A DNA stretch of 64,000 nucleotides from Paenibacillus glycinis (GTDB lineage Bacteria > Bacillota > Bacilli > Paenibacillales > Paenibacillaceae). The notes beneath the pieces are model-generated. The model had not been told where the DNA came from. It saw only the letters and a list, made by a program, of their open reading frames with translations, and made no database searches. The DNA lies in contig NZ_JAAAMV010000009.1 in assembly GCF_009909185.1 (NCBI RefSeq), positions 62,001-126,000 on the forward strand, given 5' to 3'. This document shows positions 31,632 through 39,977 of this stretch, one piece after another. The translations under genes and the position numbers were made by a program. The stretch's first letter is position 1; the number at the start of each line of letters is the position of its first letter.

Positions 31632-33377
31632 ATGCAAAACGTAGAGGAGCAACACGCAACGGACGAACGGCTTGCCAGACTCATGAAGAACGATACGGTA
31701 ACGGGATCGGAAGCGCTTCTCCGAAGCTTGCTGCTCGAAGGCGTGGAATGCGTGTTCGGGATTCCGGGCGGGAGCATCATCAATGTTTACGACGCGATTC
31801 ATGATATGCCGGAGTTTACGCATATTTTAGCCCGTCACGAGCAGGGGGCGATTCATGCGGCCGACGGCTACGCGCGCGCGACGGGAAAAGTCGGGGTGTG
31901 CTTCGCGACCTCGGGTCCCGGGGCGACCAATCTCGTGACGGGCATCGCCACCGCCAATATGGATTCCGTCCCGCTGGTCGTGATCACCGGGAATGTCTCG
32001 ACGGCGCTCATCGGCACGGATGCGTTCCAGGAAGCGGACATTACCGGCATCACGATGCCGATCTCGAAGCACAGCTATCTCGTTCGGGATGCGAAGGACC
32101 TGCCGAAGATCATCCGTGAAGCCTTCTATATTGCTTCCACGGGCCGCAAAGGACCGGTGTTGATCGATATTCCGAAGGACGTGTCGAGCCAAACGACGAC
32201 CTTCCGGTATCCGGCGGATAAATCCGAGATTCGGGGTTACCGTCCGGACGTCGATCCGAATGCCGGGCAAATCGAAAAATTGCTCCGAGCGATAGAGAAA
32301 GCCGAACGCCCGGTCATTCTGGCCGGCGCAGGCGTTATTTATGCCGACGCCGCGCAGGAATTGCTCGCGTTCGCAGAGAAAACGCGGATACCGGTGACGA
32401 CGACCTTGCTCGGTTTGGGCGGATTTCCGAGCGCGCACGAATTATGGATGGGCATGCCCGGGATGCACGGAACCTACACCGCCAATAAAGCGTTGCAAAG
32501 CTGCGATCTGCTGATCGGCATCGGAGCGCGCTTCGACGACCGGGTCACGATGAAAACGAGCGGATTCGCGCCTAACGCGACCGCGATCGCGCATATCGAT
32601 ATCGACCCGGCCGAAATCGGCAAAATCGTACAAACGGCGATTCCGATCCTCGGCGATGTGAAAACCGTGCTGAGGCAGGCGAACTTGCAGGCTCAAGCGG
32701 CAAAATCCGAAGCTTGGCTGACGCTCATTCAAGCAAACAAAATCGAGCATCCGCTTCGTTACGCGGATTCGGATACCGCGCTGAAGCCGCAATTCGTGGT
32801 CGACATGATCAGCGAGACGACGAACGGCGAAGCGATCGTCACGACGGATGTCGGGCAGCATCAGATGTGGGCCGCTCAATTTTACAAGTTCAAGCGTCCG
32901 CGCTCGATCATTACCTCCGGGGGACTCGGCACGATGGGATTCGGGTTGCCCTCGGCGATCGGAGCGCAGGCAGGCAGCCCGGACCGGCTCGTGGTGTCTT
33001 TCAACGGCGACGGCGGGATCCAGATGTGCGCGCAGGAGCTGGCGATTTGCGCCCTTCATAACCTTCCCGTGAAGATCGTGATCCTGAATAACCAGGTGCT
33101 CGGCATGATCCGGCAATGGCAGGAGCTTATCTACGACGGCCGGTTCAGCCATATGGAGCTGTCCGGCAGCCCGGATTTCGTGAAATTGGCCGAAGCATAC
33201 GGCGTTAGAGGACTTCGGGCAACGAATAAAGAAGAGGCCCGCAGCGCGTGGAAGCAAGCCATGGACCTCCCTGGGCCCGTGCTTATCGACTTCGTCGTCA
33301 ATCAGGAAGAGAACGTGTATCCGATGGTGACGCCGGGCTCCACGATCGACGACATGATATTGGGGGATGAAGAATGA
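31632..33377 (+). CDS. ilvB: acetolactate synthase large subunit
   Basis: This 581-residue ThDP enzyme condenses two pyruvates to acetolactate (or pyruvate with 2-ketobutyrate). Present are the catalytic-Glu region ARHEQGAIHAADGYARATG, the FAD-binding middle domain (VILAGAGVIYADA, GIGARFDDRVT), and the ThDP motif GDGGIQMCAQELAICALHNLPVKIVILNN in its usual place. A partner regulatory subunit gene overlaps its stop by four bases, so this is the FAD-dependent anabolic type. No ilvC or leu genes follow, unlike a standard branched-chain operon. It is transcribed from the LysR-type promoter at 31465. The start could also be the GTG at 31620. Confidence 0.95.
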   Translation: MQNVEEQHATDERLARLMKNDTVTGSEALLRSLLLEGVECVFGIPGGSIINVYDAIHDMPEFTHILARHEQGAIHAADGYARATGKVGVCFATSGPGATNLVTGIATANMDSVPLVVITGNVSTALIGTDAFQEADITGITMPISKHSYLVRDAKDLPKIIREAFYIASTGRKGPVLIDIPKDVSSQTTTFRYPADKSEIRGYRPDVDPNAGQIEKLLRAIEKAERPVILAGAGVIYADAAQELLAFAEKTRIPVTTTLLGLGGFPSAHELWMGMPGMHGTYTANKALQSCDLLIGIGARFDDRVTMKTSGFAPNATAIAHIDIDPAEIGKIVQTAIPILGDVKTVLRQANLQAQAAKSEAWLTLIQANKIEHPLRYADSDTALKPQFVVDMISETTNGEAIVTTDVGQHQMWAAQFYKFKRPRSIITSGGLGTMGFGLPSAIGAQAGSPDRLVVSFNGDGGIQMCAQELAICALHNLPVKIVILNNQVLGMIRQWQELIYDGRFSHMELSGSPDFVKLAEAYGVRGLRATNKEEARSAWKQAMDLPGPVLIDFVVNQEENVYPMVTPGSTIDDMILGDEE

Positions 33378-33892
33378 AACGTCACACGATTTCCGTGCTC
33401 GTCAACAATCATCCGGGCGTACTGCAGCGGGTTGCCGGCTTATTCGGGCGCCGCGGCTTCAACATCGACAGCATCACGGTCGGGCAATCCGAAGAACCCG
33501 GATACTCCCGCATGATCATCGCGACTTCCGGGGACGACAAGCTGCTCGAGCAAGTGCATAAGCAGCTCTATAAGCTGATCGACGTCGTTCGTATCGATGA
33601 ATTGACCGCATATCCGCTGGTCGAGCGCGAGCTTGCGCTTGTCAAAGTAAGCGCCGTATCCGAAGCGAAGGCGATTATCCTGGGGATCGTCGATCCGTTC
33701 CGGGCTGCGGTCATCGATGTCGGGAAGCGGCATCTGATCGTTCAAGGCGTCGGAGAGCAAGAAAAAATCGATGCGTTGATCGAGCTGCTGCGACCCTACG
33801 GCATCATGGAAATCACCCGTACGGGCTTGACGGCGATGTCGCGCGGGGAGACCGCGGAGACTGCAACGCCTGACGCGGCCTTAACGCGTTAA
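33374..33892 (+). CDS. ilvN: acetolactate synthase small (regulatory) subunit
   Basis: This 172-residue protein begins with the ACT domain HTISVLVNNHPGVLQRVAGLFGRRGFNIDSITVG and has the second conserved block VHKQLYKLIDVVRIDEL plus a C-terminal ALS_ss_C region ending in GIMEITRTGLTAMSR. It binds valine-type effectors and activates the large subunit. The ATG overlaps the ilvB stop. Confidence 0.95.
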   Translation: MKRHTISVLVNNHPGVLQRVAGLFGRRGFNIDSITVGQSEEPGYSRMIIATSGDDKLLEQVHKQLYKLIDVVRIDELTAYPLVERELALVKVSAVSEAKAIILGIVDPFRAAVIDVGKRHLIVQGVGEQEKIDALIELLRPYGIMEITRTGLTAMSRGETAETATPDAALTR

Positions 33893-33952
33893 ACAAAGCC
33901 ATGGCGGCGAAACTTCTATTATTCGTTGACCCAGAAATAATAGGCTGCATGG

Positions 33953-33976
33953 AGCCGCGTTCCACGCGGCTTTTTG
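33953..33976 (+). terminator. intrinsic terminator after the ilvBN pair
   Basis: AGCCGCGT (33953-33960) and ACGCGGCT (33964-33971) form an 8-bp stem with loop TCC followed by Ts. Confidence 0.85.
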
Positions 33977-34081
33977 GTTTGACAAGCCGGCTCGCCGACG
34001 CTTGGGCCGGCCATCGGATACTCGAGAGCGATTCCCGAATCGCCTCTCCGAGAAACACCGGGAAGGAAGGAACCGATCGAC

Positions 34082-35005
34082 ATGGAGTTAAGACAATTGG
34101 ACTACTTTATCGCGACATGCGAGGAACTGCATTTTACGAGGGCTTCCGTCAAGCTTGGAATTACCCAGCCTTCGTTAAGCCATCAGATCAAAGCGCTTGA
34201 AGACGAGCTCGGCGTCCCGTTATTCGACCGCATCGGGAAAAAAATCGCGATAACCGAGGCCGGCTTGATCTTGTACAAAAAGAGCAAATCGGCCTTCGGC
34301 CATTTGGCGAGCGCCAAAGAGCAAATTCAAGAGCTGCAGCAGATCGAGCGCGGCACGCTGGCGATCGGCGCGCTTCCGGGGGAGCTGAACCAGCTGGTCT
34401 CCTCGCTGCTGCTCGACTTCCACCGCGATTTTCCCAAAGTCCGCATCAAGATCTTCGGCGCCGAGGATATCGTGAGCCGCGTCTTGCACAACGAATTGGA
34501 TTTGGCCATCACGATCTTGCCGGTCGAGGATGAACGGATCCGCATGATTCCGCTCTATCGGGAAAAGTTTTATTTCGTGGCGACGGCGGAGCATACCTTC
34601 GCGGGACGCGCGGCCGTCGATTTCGAAGAAGTCCTGAAGGTGCCGATCATCATGTTCCCCGAAACCCACCGATGCCGCCAATTAATCGATACGACCTATT
34701 CCAAGGCCGGTCATACGCTCGTTCCCCTGATCGAAACCTCGACGATCGATTCGTTATTCGGATTCGTTCGTTCGGGCGGAGGAGGCACGATATTATCGAA
34801 GACGCTGATCGACATGTACGATTACGACGACCTGGTTCACATCCCGGTGCAAAATCCTACGCTGTGCAGGGAAGTGGGCATCGTGTATCACCGCGACAAA
34901 TACATGGGAAAAGCTTCGCGAGGCTTCATCGATACGCTGACGGCGCATATAAGGTCGTTGAAGCAAAACGCGCCGCTCGAGTACTGCGACAGCGAAGGCG
35001 CGTAA
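34082..35005 (+). CDS. LysR-family regulator of the ilvBN/permease regulon (CynR/AlsR-like)
   Basis: This 307-residue LTTR starts with MELRQLDYFIATCEELHFTRASVKLGITQPSLSHQIKALE, a canonical helix-turn-helix, and has a full effector-binding domain. It lies between the ilvBN operon and the TehA-like gene, whose promoters share one dyad (TCTATNGTTTCNATAGA). That makes it the likely common activator. The effector is unknown; a small carboxylate such as acetate or pyruvate would fit the AlsR analogy. Confidence 0.93.
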   Translation: MELRQLDYFIATCEELHFTRASVKLGITQPSLSHQIKALEDELGVPLFDRIGKKIAITEAGLILYKKSKSAFGHLASAKEQIQELQQIERGTLAIGALPGELNQLVSSLLLDFHRDFPKVRIKIFGAEDIVSRVLHNELDLAITILPVEDERIRMIPLYREKFYFVATAEHTFAGRAAVDFEEVLKVPIIMFPETHRCRQLIDTTYSKAGHTLVPLIETSTIDSLFGFVRSGGGGTILSKTLIDMYDYDDLVHIPVQNPTLCREVGIVYHRDKYMGKASRGFIDTLTAHIRSLKQNAPLEYCDSEGA

Positions 35006-35026
35006 CAGCATGTTTCATTGGTTTCA

Positions 35027-35082
35027 TCTATCGTTTCAATAGAAACAATGGCATTGATCTATAATTTTAAATTGCATAGAAT
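35027..35082 (+). promoter_or_regulatory. second copy of the LysR-type operator/promoter module
   Basis: TCTATCGTTTCAATAGA (35027-35043), 10 bases, -35 TTGATC (35054-35059), 17 bases, -10 TAGAAT (35077-35082). Every spacing equals that of the 31465 copy, and the bases between dyad and -35 are also largely conserved. Confidence 0.8.
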
Positions 35083-35152
35083 AAGTGAATCGGAAGCGCC
35101 GCGGGACTCGCGGGCGAGCATACGATCAATATAGAGAGAGTGGTGAACATCC

Positions 35153-36136
35153 ATGCAGACCATAGCTGCCGTACCGAAACAAAGAAGCATCGGTTCTGTT
35201 CAATTTTTGCCCGTCAACCTGTTCGCGTCGGTTATGGGAATGTCGGGTCTATCCTTGGCTTGGAGACAAGCGAGCAAGCTGTACGGCATTTCCACGGTCA
35301 CGGCGGATGTCATCGGCATCGTGGCGATCTTGATGTTTCTTGCGGTGAGCGCAGGCTACATTTCAAAATGGGTGCGGTATCCGCACAAAGTCAAAGCCGA
35401 ATTCACGCATCCCATCTTGGGCAATTTTTTCGGTACGATCACGATCGCGATCCTGCTGCTATCCACTGTAATCGGCTTCCGCAGTCAAGCGACGGGGCAG
35501 GTGATCTGGATCATCGGTACCGTCTTGACGCTCGCGTTCAGCTGCATCATGCTCGGACGCTTGTTGAACGGAAATCACGATCACGTGAACGTGGTTCCGC
35601 CATGGCTGATTCCCGGCGTAGGCACGTTGGATATCGCCGTCGCCGGCGGAACGATGCCCTTTCCTTGGGCGCAGGAGATCAATCTGATGTCGCTTGCCAT
35701 CGGCGGCATCATCGCGCTGGTGTTCCTTACGATGATTTTAACCCGATTGATTCATCATGATCCGCTGCCGGCGGGACTCACGCCTTCGATGATGATCATG
35801 ATCGCGCCGTTCGAGGTCGGGTTTCTGGGCTATGCGAACTTCGAGCATCGCATCGATCCCTTCGCTTCGATCCTGTTTTATTTCGGCTTGTTTTTGTTCG
35901 TTGTGTTGTTCTTCAAAGTGTTCAAGAAGTCGATCCCGTTCGGCGCTTCCTGGTGGGCGGTAAGCTTTCCGTTGGCGGCGCTCAGCAACGCGGCGTTGGA
36001 GTATGCGCTGTACGTGGATTCTTGGCTGTTGATCGCCATTTCCACCGTCATTCTGGCGTTTCTAAGCATCGTGTTGCTCGTTCTGTTCGTACGTACGTTG
36101 ACTATCTTATTCAACGGGAAACTGCTCCAAGGATAA
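35153..36136 (+). CDS. TDT-family (TehA/SLAC1-like) membrane transporter
   Basis: This 327-residue protein has ten predicted helices and the TehA/SLAC1 opening FLPVNLFASVMGMSGLSLAW, with further family segments such as PWLIPGVGTLDIAVAG and FEVGFLGYANF. The family includes anion channels, tellurite-resistance proteins and C4-dicarboxylate transporters. Shared promoter architecture with ilvBN suggests that it moves an organic acid connected to pyruvate/acetolactate metabolism. It is followed by two unknown genes on the same strand. Confidence 0.88.
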   Translation: MQTIAAVPKQRSIGSVQFLPVNLFASVMGMSGLSLAWRQASKLYGISTVTADVIGIVAILMFLAVSAGYISKWVRYPHKVKAEFTHPILGNFFGTITIAILLLSTVIGFRSQATGQVIWIIGTVLTLAFSCIMLGRLLNGNHDHVNVVPPWLIPGVGTLDIAVAGGTMPFPWAQEINLMSLAIGGIIALVFLTMILTRLIHHDPLPAGLTPSMMIMIAPFEVGFLGYANFEHRIDPFASILFYFGLFLFVVLFFKVFKKSIPFGASWWAVSFPLAALSNAALEYALYVDSWLLIAISTVILAFLSIVLLVLFVRTLTILFNGKLLQG

Positions 36137-36205
36137 TGCTGCCAACGGCCAAGGGAAATAAAAGGGCATAGCCACAACATTCAGCTTCGGAAAGGGCGGA
36201 TCTTG

Positions 36206-36427
36206 ATGTACGGCACAATGGAGCTTCATCATGACGTCGATTTTGAGAATGCCATCTTCTTCGGTCAATACGTGATGGTGCTGAAGGACGAGAAAGTATC
36301 GGGCGGAGGGCTATTGGAAAGCTTTGACGAGAAACACGTCTGGATCAACGGCAAGCGGCATTCGCGCCTGCAGTCCTCCTTCATTCAGATGCCGCCTCCG
36401 GACGTGCATTACGATATTCCGAGCTAA
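36206..36427 (+). CDS. ~73-residue small barrel-like protein, unknown function
   Basis: The product MYGTMELHHDVDFENAIFF continues with GQYVMVLKDEKVSGGGLLESF, KHVWINGKRHSR and SSFIQMPPPDVHYDIPS. It has an alternating-strand layout like the other tiny LSm-like products in this window. AAAGGG precedes the ATG; an in-frame TTG lies one codon upstream. Spacing of ~70 bases from the permease suggests co-transcription. Confidence 0.5.
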   Translation: MYGTMELHHDVDFENAIFFGQYVMVLKDEKVSGGGLLESFDEKHVWINGKRHSRLQSSFIQMPPPDVHYDIPS

Positions 36428-36516
36428 TCGCAGCGCATACGAAGGACTGGACGGATGGATAATAAAAGACTGGTACATGCGTCGATAAGCAGCGAACCGG
36501 TCTCGGGAAGGAGACA

Positions 36517-37440
36517 ATGGATATGGTTTGGGATCTATTGAAGTCGAGGCGTTTTTTATCCGCTTATGGGTTGGTTATCGTTATGCTGGTCGGTACCGTC
36601 GTGCTCGGACAACGGGATATTCTCTTCCCGGAAATCGCCGGCATGGCGGTGGGGGTGCTTGTATTTCCGGTTCCGCATTGGATCAGGAAACCCGTTCATT
36701 TATGGCTTTCGCCGACATTGGCCGCCTTCATCGGCACGGCGATGAATAATTTGGACGTAACGCCCGTCGTGAAATTATGGATCGGCCTCGTGGTCATCGT
36801 CATTCTGATGCATGTCTTTCGAATCAATTTCGGACCGACGATTCCCGCCGCGTTGCTGCCGATCTTTTTGAATTTGCACGATTATGTCTTCGCGATCGCA
36901 ACGGCTGTTTTTACGTTCGCGGTCATGTTGGCGGGATTTATGATGAGGAAATCGGTCGATGCGCCTGCCGGACATTTTCGCAAGAAGACGGATACGGTGA
37001 TCATCACCGTCGTTTTGGGCCTTTGGATCGGACTGGCTGCCGTAACCAACCTTGACGTGATCGTGGTTCCGCCCGTATTTGCCCTTATATTCGAGGTATT
37101 CCATGCCGACAAATTCCCGTGGAAAGTCATTCCATCCCGCTTGGCGGTGTTGACGATAACGGCGATAGCAGCCGTCGGCGTGCTGCACGTGCTGCCGGGT
37201 TCCATCATTTGGGTAGGTGTCATAAACGTGTTGATTACCCTGCTGCTGTGCAAGTGGCTCAAAGCTCCCGTTCCGGTCGCGTTCGGCGTCTCGTTGATGC
37301 CGCTTATCGTGCCGGCATGGGGGACATGGGGATTCCCAATCGGCGTCTTCGTCACGACTGGCGTGTTGATGTCCATCTCGGCGGCTTATCGCCAGTATCG
37401 AAACAGACGCGCCGTACCTGTACAAGAGAAGGCTGCGTGA
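36517..37440 (+). CDS. polytopic membrane protein, unknown family
   Basis: This 307-residue protein has about nine to ten hydrophobic segments and weak internal symmetry: FRINFGPTIPAALLPIFL in the first half and PVPVAFGVSLMPLIVP in the second each resemble a re-entrant GPTIP/GVSLMP element. It superficially recalls HPP-family permeases but lacks their HPP motif. GGAAGGAG lies upstream. It may cooperate with the TehA-like permease in the same unit; I cannot assign a substrate. Confidence 0.65.
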   Translation: MDMVWDLLKSRRFLSAYGLVIVMLVGTVVLGQRDILFPEIAGMAVGVLVFPVPHWIRKPVHLWLSPTLAAFIGTAMNNLDVTPVVKLWIGLVVIVILMHVFRINFGPTIPAALLPIFLNLHDYVFAIATAVFTFAVMLAGFMMRKSVDAPAGHFRKKTDTVIITVVLGLWIGLAAVTNLDVIVVPPVFALIFEVFHADKFPWKVIPSRLAVLTITAIAAVGVLHVLPGSIIWVGVINVLITLLLCKWLKAPVPVAFGVSLMPLIVPAWGTWGFPIGVFVTTGVLMSISAAYRQYRNRRAVPVQEKAA

Positions 37441-37480
37441 GCAAAGGTACGCCGAAGCGAAATAATCATCGCCGGGAGGC

Positions 37481-37581
37481 CTTGTCTATAGGGCTGATAG
37501 CAGGAAGCCCTTAGCATCCCCGTGGGGACAAGCTTTGAGGTAACCATGTCTAGACCATCGCCGTTGGGCGGTGGTTTTTTT
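37481..37581 (+). ncRNA. candidate structured RNA ending in an intrinsic terminator
   Basis: CTTGT (37481-37485) pairs with ACAAG (37528-37532), enclosing two hairpins: AGGGCT (37490-37495) with AGCCCT (37506-37511), and CCCC/GGGG (37518-37527). This makes a three-way junction. It is followed by GGTAACCATG-containing linker and the terminator ACCATCGCC/GGCGGTGGT (37554-37575) with seven Ts. It could be a small RNA or a structured 3' UTR of the upstream gene. I do not recognise a known class. Confidence 0.4.
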
Positions 37582-37731
37582 GTTGGCGACGTGCATGCGC
37601 AATCGGACGAAATTCACTGCAATCTTAGAGCAGGGACCGAAAAAACCGTTTTATTCGGTGGGCGAGTGTCGCTATATTGGAGGCGGGCATAGATTATCGC
37701 AAAGACATCCAGAAATCGGAGGGGACGGCAG

Positions 37732-38508
37732 ATGGCGTTGGCGTATTTGCATCCGCAAGCTTACGTTCGGCCGCAGCGCGGCCTCCTTGGCGGCGGTTTG
37801 CCAGGCGGCATGTTAGGCGGCGCGTTAGGCAGCATGTTGGGCGGCGGCGGTTCCCTTGGCAGCATGTTAGGCGGAGGCTCCATCGGCAGCATGCTGGGCG
37901 GGGGATACCCCAAAGGCGGCATATTCGGCAGTCTGTTGGGAGGCGGATATCCCAAAGGCGGCTTGCTGGGCAGCATGTTGGGCGGCGGAGGCCTTAAAGC
38001 CGGTGGCCTGGGCGGCGGTTTTCCGGGAGGAGGATTCCCAGGCGGGGGGTTTCCGGGAGGGGGGTTCCCGGGCGGGGGCTTCATGGGGGGAGGATTTCCG
38101 GGTGGAGGCTTTCCTGGAGGCGGGTTCCCTGGCGGTGGCTTTCCCGGAGGAGGCTTTCCGGGAGGCGGGTTCCCTGGTGGAGCATTCCCGGGCGGTGGCT
38201 TTCCGGGCGGAGGATTTCCCGGAGGCGGGTTCCCTAGCGGAGGATTTCCAGGCGGGGGCTTCATGGGCAGCGGATTTCCCGGCGGCGGATTCCCGAGCGG
38301 AGGATTCCCTGGCGGGAGCTTCATGGGAGGCGGATTTTCCGGAGGCGGGTTCCCTGGCGGAGGCTTTCCGGGAGGTGGATTCATGGGCGGAGGCTTTCCG
38401 GGAGGGGGATTCCCAGGCGGAGGCTTTCCAGGTGGCGGATTTCCCAGCGGAGGCTTTCCAAGCAGGGGGATCCATGGAGCAGCTCTCCCCGTCGGCGGCT
38501 TTTCGTAA
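37732..38508 (+). CDS. glycine-rich (GGGFP)n repeat protein
   Basis: The 258-residue product has a short N-terminus, then repeats of the type GSMLGGG (residues ~20-95), then about thirty tandem pentapeptides GGGFP with variants GGGFM, SGGFP and GGAFP up to the end. Codons vary between repeats, so the array is not a recent duplication. GGAGGGG gives a good ribosome binding site, and CATAGATTA at 37688-37696 fits a sigma-K -10 element (CATAnnnTA), though no -35 is clear. Such Gly/Phe-rich low-complexity proteins occur in spore coats and surface layers. No signal peptide. Late-sporulation structural function is inferred. Confidence 0.75.
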   Translation: MALAYLHPQAYVRPQRGLLGGGLPGGMLGGALGSMLGGGGSLGSMLGGGSIGSMLGGGYPKGGIFGSLLGGGYPKGGLLGSMLGGGGLKAGGLGGGFPGGGFPGGGFPGGGFPGGGFMGGGFPGGGFPGGGFPGGGFPGGGFPGGGFPGGAFPGGGFPGGGFPGGGFPSGGFPGGGFMGSGFPGGGFPSGGFPGGSFMGGGFSGGGFPGGGFPGGGFMGGGFPGGGFPGGGFPGGGFPSGGFPSRGIHGAALPVGGFS

Positions 38509-38731
38509 AGAGCAACGGCAGCGATGATTTAGCATGACTTTGCCGGGCCCCCGAGGATGCAGCGTATCTCAATCGGAGGTCCGGCGAGGTTGGCTGAAGC
38601 GAACGGCTATCGATTGAGAGGCTGCATGTGAAGCTAAACAATCCGGTAGATTGACTATTGTTATGGACAAACCATACGAGACAGCGAGGTTCAAACGATA
38701 GGAGGGAGTTAAATCCGGACAAGCGTTTGTG

Positions 38732-38785
38732 TTGACAGGACTTCATAAAGTGTCCTACAATCAAGACACCAAATGGTGTCTTTTT
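38732..38785 (+). promoter_or_regulatory. strong promoter with internal operator and an immediate terminator-like hairpin
   Basis: -35 TTGACA (38732-38737) and -10 TACAAT (38756-38761) are 18 bp apart. AGGAC (38737-38741) and GTCCT (38752-38756) make an inverted repeat exactly inside the spacer. AGACACC/GGTGTCT (38764-38770 and 38775-38781) followed by Ts lies at the predicted transcript start. It drives the gene at 38823. Confidence 0.65.
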
Positions 38786-38822
38786 ATTGACGAAACAATG
38801 CGTGATTAGAGGAGAGATGGAA

Positions 38823-39284
38823 ATGTCCTATACCGTCGATTTTAAAAACGTATCCACGGTCGGCCTGGAGTCTTCGCCGGCAGCGGAAGCGCTTGCCGGT
38901 TTGCGCGCGAACGAAGCCCGGTATTTTATGAACAAATACGAGCATGAATTTACGGTCGTGCCCGCCAGCGAAAGCGCGGAGACGCTGGATTACGTGAACC
39001 GGGTCTTGAAAGAACGCGATATCGCGTTCGCCGCCAAGCCGCTCGAAACGTCGCGCTTTCAAGTCGAAAATATCAAATTCGCTTACGTCTTTTACGAGGA
39101 CGGTCTCAGCATCAACGTCATGTACACGGTGGACGACCCCAAGAAGCGGGCCGTCGGCTTCAAGCTTTCCGAGGGGATGGAGGTACCGGAGGAGCTGGAA
39201 GGAAAGTTTAAGTTCGCCAGGCAGAAGTCCAAGCTGGCCGGCACGATCCGAGGCTCTTTCTTCGTCATCAAAGGCGAGTATTGA
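38823..39284 (+). CDS. conserved-looking hypothetical protein behind a strong promoter
   Basis: The 153-residue soluble product begins SYTVDFKNVSTVGLESSPAAEAL and ends GSFFVIKGEY, mixing helices and strands, with no signal peptide or membrane segment. A GAGGAGA site eight bases before ATG 38823 decides the start over the longer frame from 38787. Codon use is like its neighbours. I do not recognise the family. The strong promoter suggests abundance. Confidence 0.7.
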   Translation: MSYTVDFKNVSTVGLESSPAAEALAGLRANEARYFMNKYEHEFTVVPASESAETLDYVNRVLKERDIAFAAKPLETSRFQVENIKFAYVFYEDGLSINVMYTVDDPKKRAVGFKLSEGMEVPEELEGKFKFARQKSKLAGTIRGSFFVIKGEY

Positions 39285-39317
39285 ACAACCGCCGAAACGC
39301 GCATAGGATCTCGTCGC

Positions 39318-39341
39318 AGCCGCGCATGTCGCGGCTTTTTT
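39318..39341 (+). terminator. intrinsic terminator
   Basis: AGCCGCG (39318-39324) pairs with CGCGGCT (39330-39336), followed by six Ts. It ends the 38823 gene. Confidence 0.85.
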
Positions 39342-39444
39342 GTATGCCGAGGCACTGCTGCCGCGCCCGAATGCCGCGATTTGCCGGTTGTTCGATGGCG
39401 CCGGGAACGGATCGTCCCGAAGAACTAGAAAGCAGTCCCTGCCG

Positions 39445-39470
39445 AAGCCGCGCCATGCGCGGCTTTTTTG
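39445..39470 (+). terminator. second, nearly identical terminator
   Basis: AGCCGCG (39446-39452) pairs with CGCGGCT (39458-39464), plus Ts. It repeats the previous terminator 128 bases on, with no gene between. Confidence 0.75.
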
Positions 39471-39474
39471 TTTT

Positions 39475-39977
39475 GCATGCCCGGAGGGACGCGGCGTTAT
39501 GCGCTTACACACGATAGGGAACGCGTAGCGAAAGTAGGATCCGCGAAGCGTTACATTTGGAGGATATAACCAATCTATATACCTTGCATGCCTTGTTTTC
39601 ATGGTAAGATCTCCCCCATGAGCGAACAGACGCTAATCGCTTAGCTTACGTCGCATGCCGGCCCGAGCAACATTTTCAAACCCGGGCTTGAGGTTCGGGA
39701 CTTGCGCGTATGAACGAATCGGCGAAGATCAACGGTCGAAACCGTAACATCGTTCGATAAACACAGGCGTACCGGCCTTGATCGCGCTCGCGTTCGTCAT
39801 CGTGATGTAAAGCGCTGGCACCGATTCTGAAAATAAATCTAATATTTACTAAATGTTAATAATAAATAATGTATTTTTTTAGAATTAACACTTGGGTAAA
39901 TAGCCTTATTGCTAAAAAAAATAATAGTATTCATAATCATTTCTTGTTACTCAAACTATTACTAGGAGGTTTTTATC
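39475..39977 (+). other. long gene-free leader before the chitinase gene
   Basis: No convincing gene is visible. The last ~150 bases (39830-39977) are very AT-rich (runs such as TATTTTTTT and CTAAAAAAAA), unlike the rest of the window. They probably form the promoter and 5' UTR of the GH19 gene, ending in ACTAGGAGG. Confidence 0.5.

Noticed and set aside
37761-38535. Proline-rich antisense frames across the (GGGFP)n gene
   Set aside because: Repeats of GGN/TTY codons read as PP/K/N-rich frames on the other strand; there is no ribosome binding site and the sense frame has a good one.
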